Notes: generated by a model from the letters alone, not told the origin. A stretch of DNA of 16,328 nt from an uncultured Selenomonas sp. (GCA_905373085.1 CAJPRR010000036.1:1-16328), one strand, 5' to 3'. Shown: positions 5,655 to 15,280, counted from the stretch's first letter. Program-made: numbers and translations.

Positions 5655-8600
5655 TCATTCCTCCATATAGGTGAGAAGTTCGTCTTCCAGATGCTCCTTG
5701 CTGCCCATGAGCTGGAAGAAGTTGTAGCGCGCGAAGAGATAGCGCCCGCCCGCTGTCAGACGGAAGATGTTCAGTTCGCGCAGCTCTTCCATCAGGGCAT
5801 GCACGTTCTCCAGAGAAAGCATTTCCATCTTCTTGATGCCGTAATCCTTCCCGCGCTCAAGAAGATCCTTGGGCAGATAGCCCTCGGGATTCTCTCCGTC
5901 GTGGTAGAGAGCCGCCATGAGGATGGCGAGGATGTGATAATAGCAGTCCTCGTCGACGCGCAGGGTGATGTCGAACTTGTTATAGATGTCCTGCATGAAA
6001 TCGGCTTCCGCCAGAACCTTCTTGATGTGCTTCTCGTTGATCTCGTAGGGCGGCGTGTTCGCCTCCTCATATCCCGCATAGTCCTTCTTCATGGCTTCGA
6101 GCAGCTTGTAGCAGTAGAGTTGGATAAGCCCCGGGAAGTAATTCGTCGTCGCGAGAATCGTCGAGACGAGCGCCTGCTTCTCTTCGGAGAAGCGCAGGCC
6201 GAGGCACGCGAGCGGGACTTCGAGGAGTTCCCTCGCCTCCATGACGCTGAACGGGCGCACGGTGTACGACTTCAGATGCGCGAGGACGCTGTTCTTGCTC
6301 AGCGCCTCCTTGTCGAAGCGCACGACGTTCCGCAGACCGGCGATGACGAACTTGAAGCGCTCCTGCCCGATGGTCTGGATGTTCTTTAGCTCTTCGAAGG
6401 GGCGGTAATCGACCGCCTTGCAGCTCTCGATAAAGGCGTCGGCCTCGTCGATGAGCAGCAGCAGGTAGGGAATCCGCGCTTCCTTTTCATCAAGGCGCAG
6501 GCGGATGGCACGTGCCAGTTCCGCCCAATCGCGCGTTTCGAAATCCGCCGCGAGGATCTTGCGGTCGGCGAACTCGCGCGATATGCGCAGCGCCGCTTCC
6601 TCGACGCCGCGGCTCTTGACATCGACCATCAGGGCGCGGCTGCCGTCGCCCATGCGGTTGACCGTGTATTCCGCCATGCGCAGGAGCGCCGACTTGCCGA
6701 GCTGGCGGCCGCCGTAAACGATGTTCTCGCCCTGCGGATTGACGATCTTGTCGAGCGCCTCCTTGCGCCCCATGAACATCTCGGGCGGCATGGCGTTCGC
6801 CGCATTCGGTATGTAGGGCTGGTAGAAGGTGTACGGCATCGTGATGGAGAGCGTCATGCGGTTGATCTTCGTTTCCGCATAATGCTCCGCGAGATAGCTG
6901 ATCACCACGCGGTCGATGACGGCGAAGCAGCATTCGGGGATCTCGAGCTTCGTCTTGCGCGCCAAGTGGTTGCGCTGATCCTTCTGCAGCGCATAGTCGA
7001 GGAAGACGAGCGTGGGCTTCGCCGTGCCGATCTCCTTGAAGCGGTCGATCAGTGCGTCGGCGTCGAACTTGCCGTAGAGGCAGATGACGCGGAACGGCGT
7101 CTGTGTCGCCCTCGATCCGAAGGCGGCGAAAGGATGCGCGTAGTTGCGCCGCCCCCCTGCGGCTTCTTCGAGAAGCGCCTCGTAGTTTTCCGTCTTGCCG
7201 ATGGGAGAAAGCGCCTTTACGGAGGCAACGGAGAAGCCGAGTCCGCGCAGCAGCTTTCCGATCATGTCGCTCTGATTCGAACTGCCGAATTTCGGCCATG
7301 CATTGAGAAGCGCCTCGCCGCCGCGCGTCTCCTTGTTGCGTCCGTGCAAATGCAGAAGGGAGGACAGTGTGCGGTTCGGACGGTACACCTTGTTGTAGCT
7401 GCTCTCATAGAAGCGCAAGAAGTCCCGCAGTTCGTCGGTCTGCAGGGATTCGAGCGGCGAGTCGTCCGCATCCTCGCCGAAGCGGTGCAGCATATCTTCG
7501 GCGACGGTATAGTTTTTGATGTCGATCATGCGGCGGATCTTCTTGATTTTCGCCGCGCGACGCTCGCTCTCCTCTTCGTCAGCTGCGGGCGGCAGAGTCG
7601 TCTGCAGCTTGTCCAATTCGGTTCGAAGAGCCTTGCCGCGATGCTCCGCATCGTCGTCGATCTTCTTCTTGAACGCCTCGACGATGGCCGCGAAAAAGCC
7701 GTAGTCAAGGTTTTCCCGGCAGCGCACGAACCAGGCTTCCACCGTCTCAAGGATCTTTTCCTTCTTGTCCTCGATGGCCGATTCGATCTGCCCGTAGCTC
7801 TGCGCAAGCTCCAAGCTCTCGATGAATTCCTTCTTCACACGCTCGGCATGGGCGATGATGCTGTCCGGCTCCATGCGTTCGATCATGGCACACACCTCGG
7901 GCGCGGGCGGCTCTCCCGTCGCATCGAGATACGAGACGATGAGCCGGGCCGAGCCGAGGTCGTCGCTCCCATCGAGAATCTCCTGCAGGCGCACGGCGAA
8001 GGCGGGCTTTTCCGCTGCAAAATGCTGCTCGATGCGCCGCAGGGGGAAGAAACTTTCGAGGTCGCCGACGCTCTGCGTGACGCGCGGCAAAAAGTCCTCG
8101 TCGAGAAGCACGTACGGTGTCCGCAGGAAGTCGGCGTAGAAGAAGCGCTGCTCCTTCTCGTCGTAGTCACCGCGCAGACGGCGCACGATCTCGCCGATCG
8201 TACGGGAAACGACCTGCCGTTCCCACGTGGGAAGATCTGTCTCTTGGATGGACTCCTGCGCCTTTTCCAGCTGTTCGAGGAGCCTCCCGTGCATCTTGCG
8301 GTAGGCGGGCAGGCAGCTGTTCGTCTCGTCAATGCCGAGCGCGTCCGAGCACTTCACCCACTGCGTCAGCAGGACGGCGATCTTTTCGAGGCGCTTCTGC
8401 AGGGAACTGCGAAACGCGCCGACAAGCTTGGACGAGCGCCTCTGTATGAGGACGAGGCTGCCCGCCCTGTGCCAGCAGTCGTCAATCAGGCGATCGATCT
8501 TGTCCGCGCTGACATTCTGCATTTCAAAATGGGGAGCGCCCTCTTCTGCATCTTCCAGAAACGCCTCTGCGACATAGTCGCGGACGAGGTCAAACATCTC

Positions 8601-11195
8601 CCTTTCCCCCTCGGCAACGGAATGCAGGGCGTTGGCGAGGTTGCCGTCGGGAGCGAACATCAGCTTCTGCGTCTCGATGAAGCGGCGGTTGCTGCCGTTT
8701 TCCGTAATATGACCGCGAACGAACGTGTTCTCGTATTCCCGGGCTTTCCTCTGCAGCTCCTTGACGCGCTCTTCCATACGGCTCTTGTCCTTGAGCCGGT
8801 AGTCGGCATACTTGTCCGCGCCGCTCTGCGCTTCCGTCTTGAACTGCATGAGGATGTAGAGCGCGTCGCTGAGCCCTGCCGCTTCCTTGAGCAAGTCGAA
8901 GCTCTTCGCCGTGCCGAGGAGGCTCTGCATCCCGTAGTCATAAGACGTATGATCGAGATAGAAGTTCCAGAGCATGGCGGAGACGGCCAATCCTTCATGC
9001 GGTTCTCCCATGCTCTGCGTGAAATAGACGTCCGTGAGAACGTCGGAGGAGTAGCGGATCTTCTGCAACGGTGCAAAAAGCGCGTAGGAAAGCTCCTGAT
9101 TCAGCTGCTTCCACGAATCCGGCGCGAAGTGCGCCGCCGCATGGATGTACGCCGAGGCGCTGGCGAAATCGCCGCATTCTAGCATCGCATGGAGATGCTG
9201 CTCGATGTGCATGCCCTTCATGATTGCGCTCGCGCCGGGGAGCGCAGCGTCTTTGGCAAGGGCAAGGGCAGCGGCAGAAGCTGCTTCTTCGGCAGACAGC
9301 TCCTCGACTGGCGAAATCACGGCAGTTGCGGCGGTCGGTGTCTCCTGTGCAGCCGATGCCGCATCTTCCGCCATCGGCTGTGCCGTCATCGACTCCGTCG
9401 CCATCGGCTGTGTCGGCTCGGCGGCGATCGTCGCTGCGTCAGCCGTCGGCGTCTCCGCCACGAGTTGCACTCGCGCCGATGCGGCTTCCATCGTCGGCAT
9501 TTCTCCTGAAGCCGCGCCTTCGCCTAAAGCCTCTTCGTCGCCTGCTCCTCTCGCATCCGCCGAGACGCTTTTCGGCTCCTGCAGACTGTCCGCCGTCGTT
9601 TCCTCTTTCGGCGCATTCTTTTCTATCGCGGCATTTCCCGCACCTTCCGCGCGAACCTTCGCTTCATCGGCGCTCGTCTCTTTCCATGCGTCCTCTTCCC
9701 ATGTGTATGTCCCCGCGACCTTCAGCGCGGTCTCGCAGTGCTCCTCAAGGAAGGCGCGAATTTCCTCGATATGCTGTGCATCCGCACCCAGAAGGTACAG
9801 GACGCTCTCGGGGGCTTTTCTGCGTGCCGCCCGCACTTTTTCCAACCACTTGACGGTCGGCGGCGCAGCCATGAAAATGTAGTGTTCTTCCCTGAGAGCC
9901 GTGCGTGATGTCAGGAGGAAGCAGCCCTCATCGCCATACCAGTCCGTCTCTTTTCCGTGCAGCGCTCCTTTCCGTCGATCCGCATGGAGGTCGCCCTGCT
10001 CATAAAGCAGGTTGAACAGCACCTCCAGCACCAGCGGATCGGCTATCTCCTCAGGCGGCTGCAGCGACTTCTTTTTCCAATGCAGGAGGCGCAGGACTTC
10101 CTTGGCCCTCAACTCGGGATAAAGCCTTGCGGGGACATCGTACATGTCGGGCAAGCCGCGAAAATGCAGCAGACGCAGGAAGCCGCGCTCTGCCATATCA
10201 GCGAGTACGGACTTCACGAGCGCGATGTCCGTTTTCGCTTGCGCTGCAACCCATGGCGCACCAATCATCCGACAGCTTCCCAAGATCATCACGAAGCGGC
10301 GCAAAGAGCCGATCGTGGCGGTGCCCTGTTTCAGATAATTCTTGATGGTCTTTGCCGTAGGATTCTTCTCGGCAGAATGGTCTTCGATTTCGAGCAAGGG
10401 GTGCTCGGTCGTATATTTTTCTCGGATGCGCTCGAAAAGCGTCGTGGCAATGCGCTCGTCCTGCGCTTCTTTTGCCGATGCATCTGCGGCGGCAGGGGCG
10501 GCAGCACACGCAGCCGCATTCTCTTTTTCGGCACGCGCCGCCTCTTTCCCATCCGACCCGTCATGCGGCACGTCCGCTTCTTCCGCTGCCGGCGTTTCAT
10601 CCGCCGCTTCTCCCTGCTCATGCAGCAGGAGCGGCGGATCGCCCGTCGCAGCAGCGATGACCAGCTTCTCGGGAAAACGCGCAAGCTTCATCCCGTACTT
10701 TAGGAGCTTGCTCTCCGGCTTCAGCGGCTTCTTTTGCCGGAGGGCTTCCATGAGAAGCTTGATATCCCGAAGCAGGTCGGGCTTCTTCCTGCCAAGGGCG
10801 TCTGCTTCGAGCGACGGGCAGCTTGCTCTCAGCGTCTCGATGGCAGACTGGCACTCTTCATCCTCGGAATACAGCCTTTGCAGCAGCGCCAGCGCCTCGC
10901 GTCCCGCCTCGTTCGCGCACTTTTCCTCATAGACGGCGAGCGCCCGCCGCCAATCGGCAATGGCAAACGAAGAGGGAGCTGCGCCGAGAGCCGCTCCCTT
11001 CGCCGCGAGTTCAGTACGCATATCGGATATTTCTTTCAGACTGTCCCTGAGCGCCCGCACGGCCTCTTCTTCCGGCAGCGCCTTCTGCTCGGCATCTTCG
11101 AGCAGAAGGCGCATTTCCCGCGCGGCGTCTTCGAGACGTCTTTCCGCATCGTCCAACAGTTCGTACAGGGCTTTCACATCGACACGTTTTTCCAT
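5655..11195 (-). CDS. Giant multidomain P-loop (STAND/AAA-like) ATPase, putative conflict-system protein
   Basis: An 1846-residue protein, start chosen at ATG 11195 with GAGGTGG just upstream (a TTG 15 nt earlier is less likely). Visible layout: coiled-coil N-terminus (about 1-185); Ala/Glu-rich linker (about 190-250); a winged-helix-like segment (about 310-360); an alpha/beta segment (about 390-498); a long low-complexity A/E/T/P linker (about 500-655); a large helical region (about 660-1300); an alpha/beta domain with FRVICLYGKFD and PTLVFLDYA (about 1309-1450); then MPPEMFMGR and an ATPase with Walker A GGRQLGKS (G1495-S1502) and Walker B LLLLIDEAD (D1583-E1584); finally a winged-helix-like C-terminus (about 1750-1846). 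No signal peptide or membrane segment is seen. Size, central ATPase and HEPN-like partner fit a sensor/scaffold of an antiphage or stress-response machine, but I cannot match it to a named system. ATPase call is firm; function is inference. Confidence 0.85.
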   Translation of the reverse strand: MEKRVDVKALYELLDDAERRLEDAAREMRLLLEDAEQKALPEEEAVRALRDSLKEISDMRTELAAKGAALGAAPSSFAIADWRRALAVYEEKCANEAGREALALLQRLYSEDEECQSAIETLRASCPSLEADALGRKKPDLLRDIKLLMEALRQKKPLKPESKLLKYGMKLARFPEKLVIAAATGDPPLLLHEQGEAADETPAAEEADVPHDGSDGKEAARAEKENAAACAAAPAAADASAKEAQDERIATTLFERIREKYTTEHPLLEIEDHSAEKNPTAKTIKNYLKQGTATIGSLRRFVMILGSCRMIGAPWVAAQAKTDIALVKSVLADMAERGFLRLLHFRGLPDMYDVPARLYPELRAKEVLRLLHWKKKSLQPPEEIADPLVLEVLFNLLYEQGDLHADRRKGALHGKETDWYGDEGCFLLTSRTALREEHYIFMAAPPTVKWLEKVRAARRKAPESVLYLLGADAQHIEEIRAFLEEHCETALKVAGTYTWEEDAWKETSADEAKVRAEGAGNAAIEKNAPKEETTADSLQEPKSVSADARGAGDEEALGEGAASGEMPTMEAASARVQLVAETPTADAATIAAEPTQPMATESMTAQPMAEDAASAAQETPTAATAVISPVEELSAEEAASAAALALAKDAALPGASAIMKGMHIEQHLHAMLECGDFASASAYIHAAAHFAPDSWKQLNQELSYALFAPLQKIRYSSDVLTDVYFTQSMGEPHEGLAVSAMLWNFYLDHTSYDYGMQSLLGTAKSFDLLKEAAGLSDALYILMQFKTEAQSGADKYADYRLKDKSRMEERVKELQRKAREYENTFVRGHITENGSNRRFIETQKLMFAPDGNLANALHSVAEGEREMFDLVRDYVAEAFLEDAEEGAPHFEMQNVSADKIDRLIDDCWHRAGSLVLIQRRSSKLVGAFRSSLQKRLEKIAVLLTQWVKCSDALGIDETNSCLPAYRKMHGRLLEQLEKAQESIQETDLPTWERQVVSRTIGEIVRRLRGDYDEKEQRFFYADFLRTPYVLLDEDFLPRVTQSVGDLESFFPLRRIEQHFAAEKPAFAVRLQEILDGSDDLGSARLIVSYLDATGEPPAPEVCAMIERMEPDSIIAHAERVKKEFIESLELAQSYGQIESAIEDKKEKILETVEAWFVRCRENLDYGFFAAIVEAFKKKIDDDAEHRGKALRTELDKLQTTLPPAADEEESERRAAKIKKIRRMIDIKNYTVAEDMLHRFGEDADDSPLESLQTDELRDFLRFYESSYNKVYRPNRTLSSLLHLHGRNKETRGGEALLNAWPKFGSSNQSDMIGKLLRGLGFSVASVKALSPIGKTENYEALLEEAAGGRRNYAHPFAAFGSRATQTPFRVICLYGKFDADALIDRFKEIGTAKPTLVFLDYALQKDQRNHLARKTKLEIPECCFAVIDRVVISYLAEHYAETKINRMTLSITMPYTFYQPYIPNAANAMPPEMFMGRKEALDKIVNPQGENIVYGGRQLGKSALLRMAEYTVNRMGDGSRALMVDVKSRGVEEAALRISREFADRKILAADFETRDWAELARAIRLRLDEKEARIPYLLLLIDEADAFIESCKAVDYRPFEELKNIQTIGQERFKFVIAGLRNVVRFDKEALSKNSVLAHLKSYTVRPFSVMEARELLEVPLACLGLRFSEEKQALVSTILATTNYFPGLIQLYCYKLLEAMKKDYAGYEEANTPPYEINEKHIKKVLAEADFMQDIYNKFDITLRVDEDCYYHILAILMAALYHDGENPEGYLPKDLLERGKDYGIKKMEMLSLENVHALMEELRELNIFRLTAGGRYLFARYNFFQLMGSKEHLEDELLTYMEE

Positions 11196-11237
11196 TCTTC
11201 CACCTCGCAAAAAAGAAAGTCTTCGGAATTTTTCTAT

Positions 11238-11243
11238 ATTATA
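11238..11243 (-). promoter_or_regulatory. Likely -10 box for the giant ATPase operon
   Basis: TATAAT on the minus strand (11243-11238), preceded directly by TG, about 43 nt before the ATG at 11195. No good -35 is found 16-18 nt upstream, so the promoter may be weak or activator-dependent. The divergent sensor gene starts at 11408; no convincing plus-strand promoter was found, only a 6-bp hairpin (CGCCGC/GCGGCG near 11290-11313) without a T-run. Confidence 0.5.
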
Positions 11244-11407
11244 CAGTCTACCATATACGCCCCTTTTTGTATAGGAATCCCAACTTTCCCGCCGCAGCGA
11301 TGAAAAGGCGGCGCTCTTCCATAAATAAGTATCTTCGCCTCAAGGATTTCTGCCTTCCTGCGAGAAATAGAAGATAAGAGAAAGGAGCGCAAAGGGGGCG
11401 GCGAACA

Positions 11408-13861
11408 ATGACACACGAAAGAGGCGGCACGCGGGGCGCTTTTTTCGCGCTCGTTTTCTTCGCGTGCCTCTTCTCCCTCCTCTCTCCGAGCGAAGGCCGG
11501 GCGGCGACGCTCGGCTACGAGCAGCGCTTCGGTGCGGCCTATGCCGATACGCTCCTTCGCGCCTCGCCCGACATCGACGCGCTCTACGGCACGTCGGACA
11601 GGCTTTTGGAGCTGTTTCGCGAGCGGCGCGTCGACGCGGTCGAGGCGTACGGCTTTCAGGCGCAGATGTTCCTCGCCGGCTCACCGCACAATGTGCATTG
11701 GTATCCGCACTACTTCGCTGTCGTCGTGCTCGCCGTGCGCGAGGACTGCCCGTTCGACGTGCACGGCTGGAAGGATCTCGAAGAGCATGTGCGCATCGTG
11801 CTGCCCGCCTCCTCGCCCGAGCGCGAGCTGACGACGCTCGCGCTCATGCGCGGCAGATCGTCCGAGCCGCAGCTCAAGGAAACGCTCGCCTTCTTCAACC
11901 GTCTGCGTCAAGAAGGCCGGCTGCGCTACCGCACCCTTCCCTTGGGCGACTCCGATCTCAGCGACGAGAAGAACGGCGGCGACGTCTACGTGCTCTTCTC
12001 CTATCAGGCGGAGCAGCTGATCCGCGCAGGCGCGCCGCTTCGCATCTCGATTCCGCCCGAAGGCACGCTCGTCTTCTCCAAGGGCGTCCTCTCGCATGAA
12101 CCGCTGCAATTTCCTACAGAAATCTCCTCTGCGCTGCACGGCTTCGCTTACGCGCAGAGCATTCCGCCCGAAGCCCGCCCCATCGCCGATGTCAGCGCCT
12201 TCGGCAAGGAGACGAGCCGAGCCTACATGCTTTCGCACGAGCGCGATCCCCTGCGCCTGGCCTTCCCGCACGAGCGCGACGACCGCTTCTTCCTGCTCGT
12301 CCTGACCCTTTCCGTCACCGTGTTCTGGAGCGGCACGATATGGCAGCGCGTGCTGCACCGAGGCACGCGGCGTGCCGTGCTGCTGCTCGCCGCCATGCTC
12401 CTCCTCTGGGAAATGAATCGCATGGCGCGGCTCTTCTCGCCCGCCTACGACATGGCATTCCAGAATCTTCTCTGGTACTTCTACTACGTCTTCCGCGCGG
12501 GGATCCCCGTCTCCCTCCTTTGGATCGCGTGGGCGTCCGACGAGGACGTCCTCGACAAGAAGATGCCGGCGTGGCTCAAGAGCGTCTTCGCCCTCAATCT
12601 CGTGCTAGCCCTCTTGATTCTCGCCAACGACATCCACCAGCAGGTCTTTGTCATCCAGTGGAACGAAATCACGCGCGAATGGCAGCGAAAAATCGCCTGG
12701 GGCGCCTACGTCTACTGGACGCTCTGGCTCGCCGAGGTCTTGGCGGCTCTTCTCGTCCTCGCACGCAAGGCGCGCCGCCAAGGCGTCTTCACGTTTTCCA
12801 TGCTGCTGCCCTTCGCCCTCTTCGCTTCCTTCCTTTTCTACTCCATCGCCTACAACTTCTTCACGTCGCTCAGGACGAGCGACATCACCATCACGACGGC
12901 GTTCTTCTTCCTGCTGCTGCTCGAACTGTGCCTGCGCACGGGGCTGATGCCCTCGAACCGCGGCCATCGCAAGTTCTTCACCCACTCGCGCCTCGCCATG
13001 CAGCTCTTCGACAACGAGAACCGCCTCCTCTTTTCCTCTTCCGCCGCCTTGCCGGACGAAGCGGCGGACGTGCGCACCTCGCGCATGGCGATTCCCGGCG
13101 GCTCCATCGTCTGGCACGAGGATCTGCGCCCGCTCCATGCGCAGCAGGCCGCGCTCGCTCGTGCCAAGGACGCCCTTGAGCGCATGAACGCGCTCCTCGC
13201 GCGGGAGCACCGCATCAAGAAGGCGCATCAGGCGCAGGCCGTGAAAAAGCAACTCGCCCAAGACCTCGAAACCATTTTTGCCGCCAAGCGTCCCATCCTG
13301 CGCTATTTCCGCGACGAAATCGAAACGAGCAGCGACGACGAGCACATCAAAGATGTCGTGCGCCGGCTCAACCTGCTCTCCTCCTACCTGAAGAAGCGCT
13401 GCGTGCTCTTCCTCAAGGGGGAGGCTGAGGGGCGCATCCGTCCCGACGAACTCTCGATGGCGATTTCCGAGACGACCGCCTACCTACGCCCGCTCGGCGT
13501 GCGCGTCGGCGTCGAATGGAACATCCATTCAGCCGTAGAGGCGGGCGCAGGCCTCGTTCTCTTCGACTTCTTCGCCGACTTCTTCGCACGCGCGGCGAGA
13601 GACGGCGAAGGCGAAGTTTTCTGCCGTTTCTCGGAAAATCCCGTGCCGCAGGCGACGTTCCTTCTCGCCCATGCCGCATGGCTCAAGCCTTGGGCTGAGG
13701 CGTGGCAGAAGCAGCACGACGTGCGTGTCGGTCTGCGTGACCTCGGCTATGCCATTTCCCTCTGCGTGACGACGCACATCACGGAAAAAGACGCAGAACG
13801 AACATCTGCCGACAGGAAGAGCGCGACGAAATGCGAGGTGAAAAAACCATGGAAAACATGA
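11408..13861 (+). CDS. Periplasmic-binding/7TM sensor with degenerate histidine-kinase-like tail
   Basis: An 817-residue membrane protein. A Sec-type signal peptide (hydrophobic core about 11-27, possible cleavage after GRA) precedes a domain of about 34-280 that looks like a type 2 periplasmic solute-binding fold (repeated phrases such as RVDAVEAYGFQAQMF and LEEHVRIVLPAS). A 7-helix membrane region follows (about 294-518) with ANDIHQ, like the N-terminal 7TM sensor module of Firmicute kinases. The tail (about 575-800) has a coiled coil (ALARAKDALERMNALLARE) and a kinase-sized region, but I see no phospho-acceptor H-box, no clear N-box and no DxGxG ATP lid, so it looks like a pseudokinase. 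GGGGG lies 9 nt before the ATG. Its stop overlaps the start of the histidine kinase by 13 nt, so the two are co-translated. Ligand unknown. Confidence 0.8.
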   Translation: MTHERGGTRGAFFALVFFACLFSLLSPSEGRAATLGYEQRFGAAYADTLLRASPDIDALYGTSDRLLELFRERRVDAVEAYGFQAQMFLAGSPHNVHWYPHYFAVVVLAVREDCPFDVHGWKDLEEHVRIVLPASSPERELTTLALMRGRSSEPQLKETLAFFNRLRQEGRLRYRTLPLGDSDLSDEKNGGDVYVLFSYQAEQLIRAGAPLRISIPPEGTLVFSKGVLSHEPLQFPTEISSALHGFAYAQSIPPEARPIADVSAFGKETSRAYMLSHERDPLRLAFPHERDDRFFLLVLTLSVTVFWSGTIWQRVLHRGTRRAVLLLAAMLLLWEMNRMARLFSPAYDMAFQNLLWYFYYVFRAGIPVSLLWIAWASDEDVLDKKMPAWLKSVFALNLVLALLILANDIHQQVFVIQWNEITREWQRKIAWGAYVYWTLWLAEVLAALLVLARKARRQGVFTFSMLLPFALFASFLFYSIAYNFFTSLRTSDITITTAFFFLLLLELCLRTGLMPSNRGHRKFFTHSRLAMQLFDNENRLLFSSSAALPDEAADVRTSRMAIPGGSIVWHEDLRPLHAQQAALARAKDALERMNALLAREHRIKKAHQAQAVKKQLAQDLETIFAAKRPILRYFRDEIETSSDDEHIKDVVRRLNLLSSYLKKRCVLFLKGEAEGRIRPDELSMAISETTAYLRPLGVRVGVEWNIHSAVEAGAGLVLFDFFADFFARAARDGEGEVFCRFSENPVPQATFLLAHAAWLKPWAEAWQKQHDVRVGLRDLGYAISLCVTTHITEKDAERTSADRKSATKCEVKKPWKT

Positions 13862-15258
13862 CCTCCTACGGCTACGACGCCTACCTCTCCTTCCTCTATT
13901 TCGCCTCGCTCTCGCTCATCGCCGAAAGCGGCGCCCTCTTCTGGTCGCTTGAGCGCCATGGCGAGCGCGGCCTCAAGAGGATGCTGCCCGAAGCCGCCGC
14001 CTGCACCATGCTCATCGTCAGCATCCTCTTCTTCGGCACGGCATGGCACGCCATACAGGACGGTCTGCCGCGCGGCGAGATTTTGGCACAGGAACGACTC
14101 CTCGCCGGCTGCAGCGCCGTCGTCCTCGGGCTGTTCCTGCGGCAGAAGGGAGCTTGGTGCGCCCTCCTCCTTGTCGGCGCAGGACTCCTCCTGCTGCCTT
14201 TCTTCGACGACTTCCTTCCCTGGAGCGCACTCTCCTCCTGCACGCTCATCGCCCTGCGCTTCGCGCTTCTCGCGCACAGGGAGCGCTTTGCCCTCGCGCA
14301 CGAGGCGAGCGCCGCTTCCATGAGAGAAGCGCTCGACCATCTGCCCGAAGGCGTGCTCTTTGCAAAGGAAAGCGGCAAGACCGTTCTCGTGAACATCACG
14401 ATGCTGCGCTTTATGGAAAGGCTCTTCGGCACGCAGTACCGCAATGCGCTCGCCTTCTGGCAGGCGCTTGAAAACTTTTCCGGCTCTCCTGAAGCGACGA
14501 AAACCACGCAGAAGAACGCCTTCCTCCTGCGCTTCTCCTCAGGAGACGCTTGGCTCTGCCAGCGCACGCACCTGACCGAGGGCATGCGCGGCTGGCAGAT
14601 GACGACGGCCTGCGTCACGGAACTCGATGCGCTGACGCAGGACCTCGAAGTGAAGAACAGGCTTCTTGCCGCACGCGCCAACGAACAAAAGGCGCTTCTC
14701 GAAACGCTCGAAGAAACGGAGCGCCAACGCACCCTGCAGGAAATCACGGCACGCGTGCACGACATTCTCGGACAGCGCATCAGCATGCTGCAGCAGCTGC
14801 TCGCCAGTCCCGCTCCCAAGGACGCGCTTGAAACCATCGTGCGCATAGACCGGCTGCTCGAACCTGTGCCCCTTGACAAGGAGCCGCTTCCTGCCGATCT
14901 CGTCGAAAACATGCTGCGCACCTATAGGGACTTGGGCATAGAGATCGCCGTCACGGGCGACCTGCCGCACAACAGGCGGCGCGCCGAGACCTTCGCCGCC
15001 ATCCTCCGGGAAGCCCTGAGCAACGCCGTCTGCCACGGGCATGCTGACCGCATCGCGCTCACGCTCGCGGAAAGGCGCATGATCGTCGAGGACAACGGCG
15101 TCGGCTGCCCGCACGGCTTTCAGCGCGGCGGCGGCCTCGGCGCCATGACGCGCCGCCTGCACGAGATCGGCGGCAGGCTCTTCATTCAGGCGCAGCCGCA
15201 TTTCAGGCTGACGGCTGTCGTCGAGGGGACGAAGACGGCGAGACGTCCGCGCCGTTGA
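13849..15258 (+). CDS. HisKA_3-type (NarX/DesK-like) membrane histidine kinase
   Basis: A 469-residue sensor kinase. About five hydrophobic helices fill residues 6-150, a PAS-sized region follows (about 160-260), then a coiled coil. The H-box is RVHDILGQRISML with phospho-acceptor H304; HDxLGQ is typical of the HisKA_3 class. The HATPase domain shows LREALSNA (N392, N-box), VEDNGVG (D415-G419) and a Gly-rich lid GGGLGAMTRRL, so it should autophosphorylate. ATG at 13849 has GAGGTG 8 nt upstream; an ATG at 13858 is also in frame. It overlaps the preceding 7TM pseudokinase gene by 13 nt. HisKA_3 kinases normally signal to LuxR/NarL-type response regulators, but none follows: a terminator and an opposing MarR gene come next. 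The partner regulator must be elsewhere, or upstream outside this unit. Confidence 0.9.
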   Translation: MENMTSYGYDAYLSFLYFASLSLIAESGALFWSLERHGERGLKRMLPEAAACTMLIVSILFFGTAWHAIQDGLPRGEILAQERLLAGCSAVVLGLFLRQKGAWCALLLVGAGLLLLPFFDDFLPWSALSSCTLIALRFALLAHRERFALAHEASAASMREALDHLPEGVLFAKESGKTVLVNITMLRFMERLFGTQYRNALAFWQALENFSGSPEATKTTQKNAFLLRFSSGDAWLCQRTHLTEGMRGWQMTTACVTELDALTQDLEVKNRLLAARANEQKALLETLEETERQRTLQEITARVHDILGQRISMLQQLLASPAPKDALETIVRIDRLLEPVPLDKEPLPADLVENMLRTYRDLGIEIAVTGDLPHNRRRAETFAAILREALSNAVCHGHADRIALTLAERRMIVEDNGVGCPHGFQRGGGLGAMTRRLHEIGGRLFIQAQPHFRLTAVVEGTKTARRPRR

Positions 15259-15280
15259 AAAGATGCGCCAAGGCGCACGA

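Noticed and set aside
6882..9182. 766-codon plus-strand frame opposite the giant ATPase
   Set aside because: No recognisable domain; explained by the codon usage of the real minus-strand gene, which has intact Walker motifs.
9340..9440. Repeated short phrases as a CRISPR or tandem-repeat array
   Set aside because: They are in-frame low-complexity codons of the giant protein linker, not regularly spaced identical repeats.
13896..14921. 341-codon minus-strand frame opposite the histidine kinase
   Set aside because: Ser/Arg/Cys-rich shadow of the kinase gene, which has intact H, N and G boxes.
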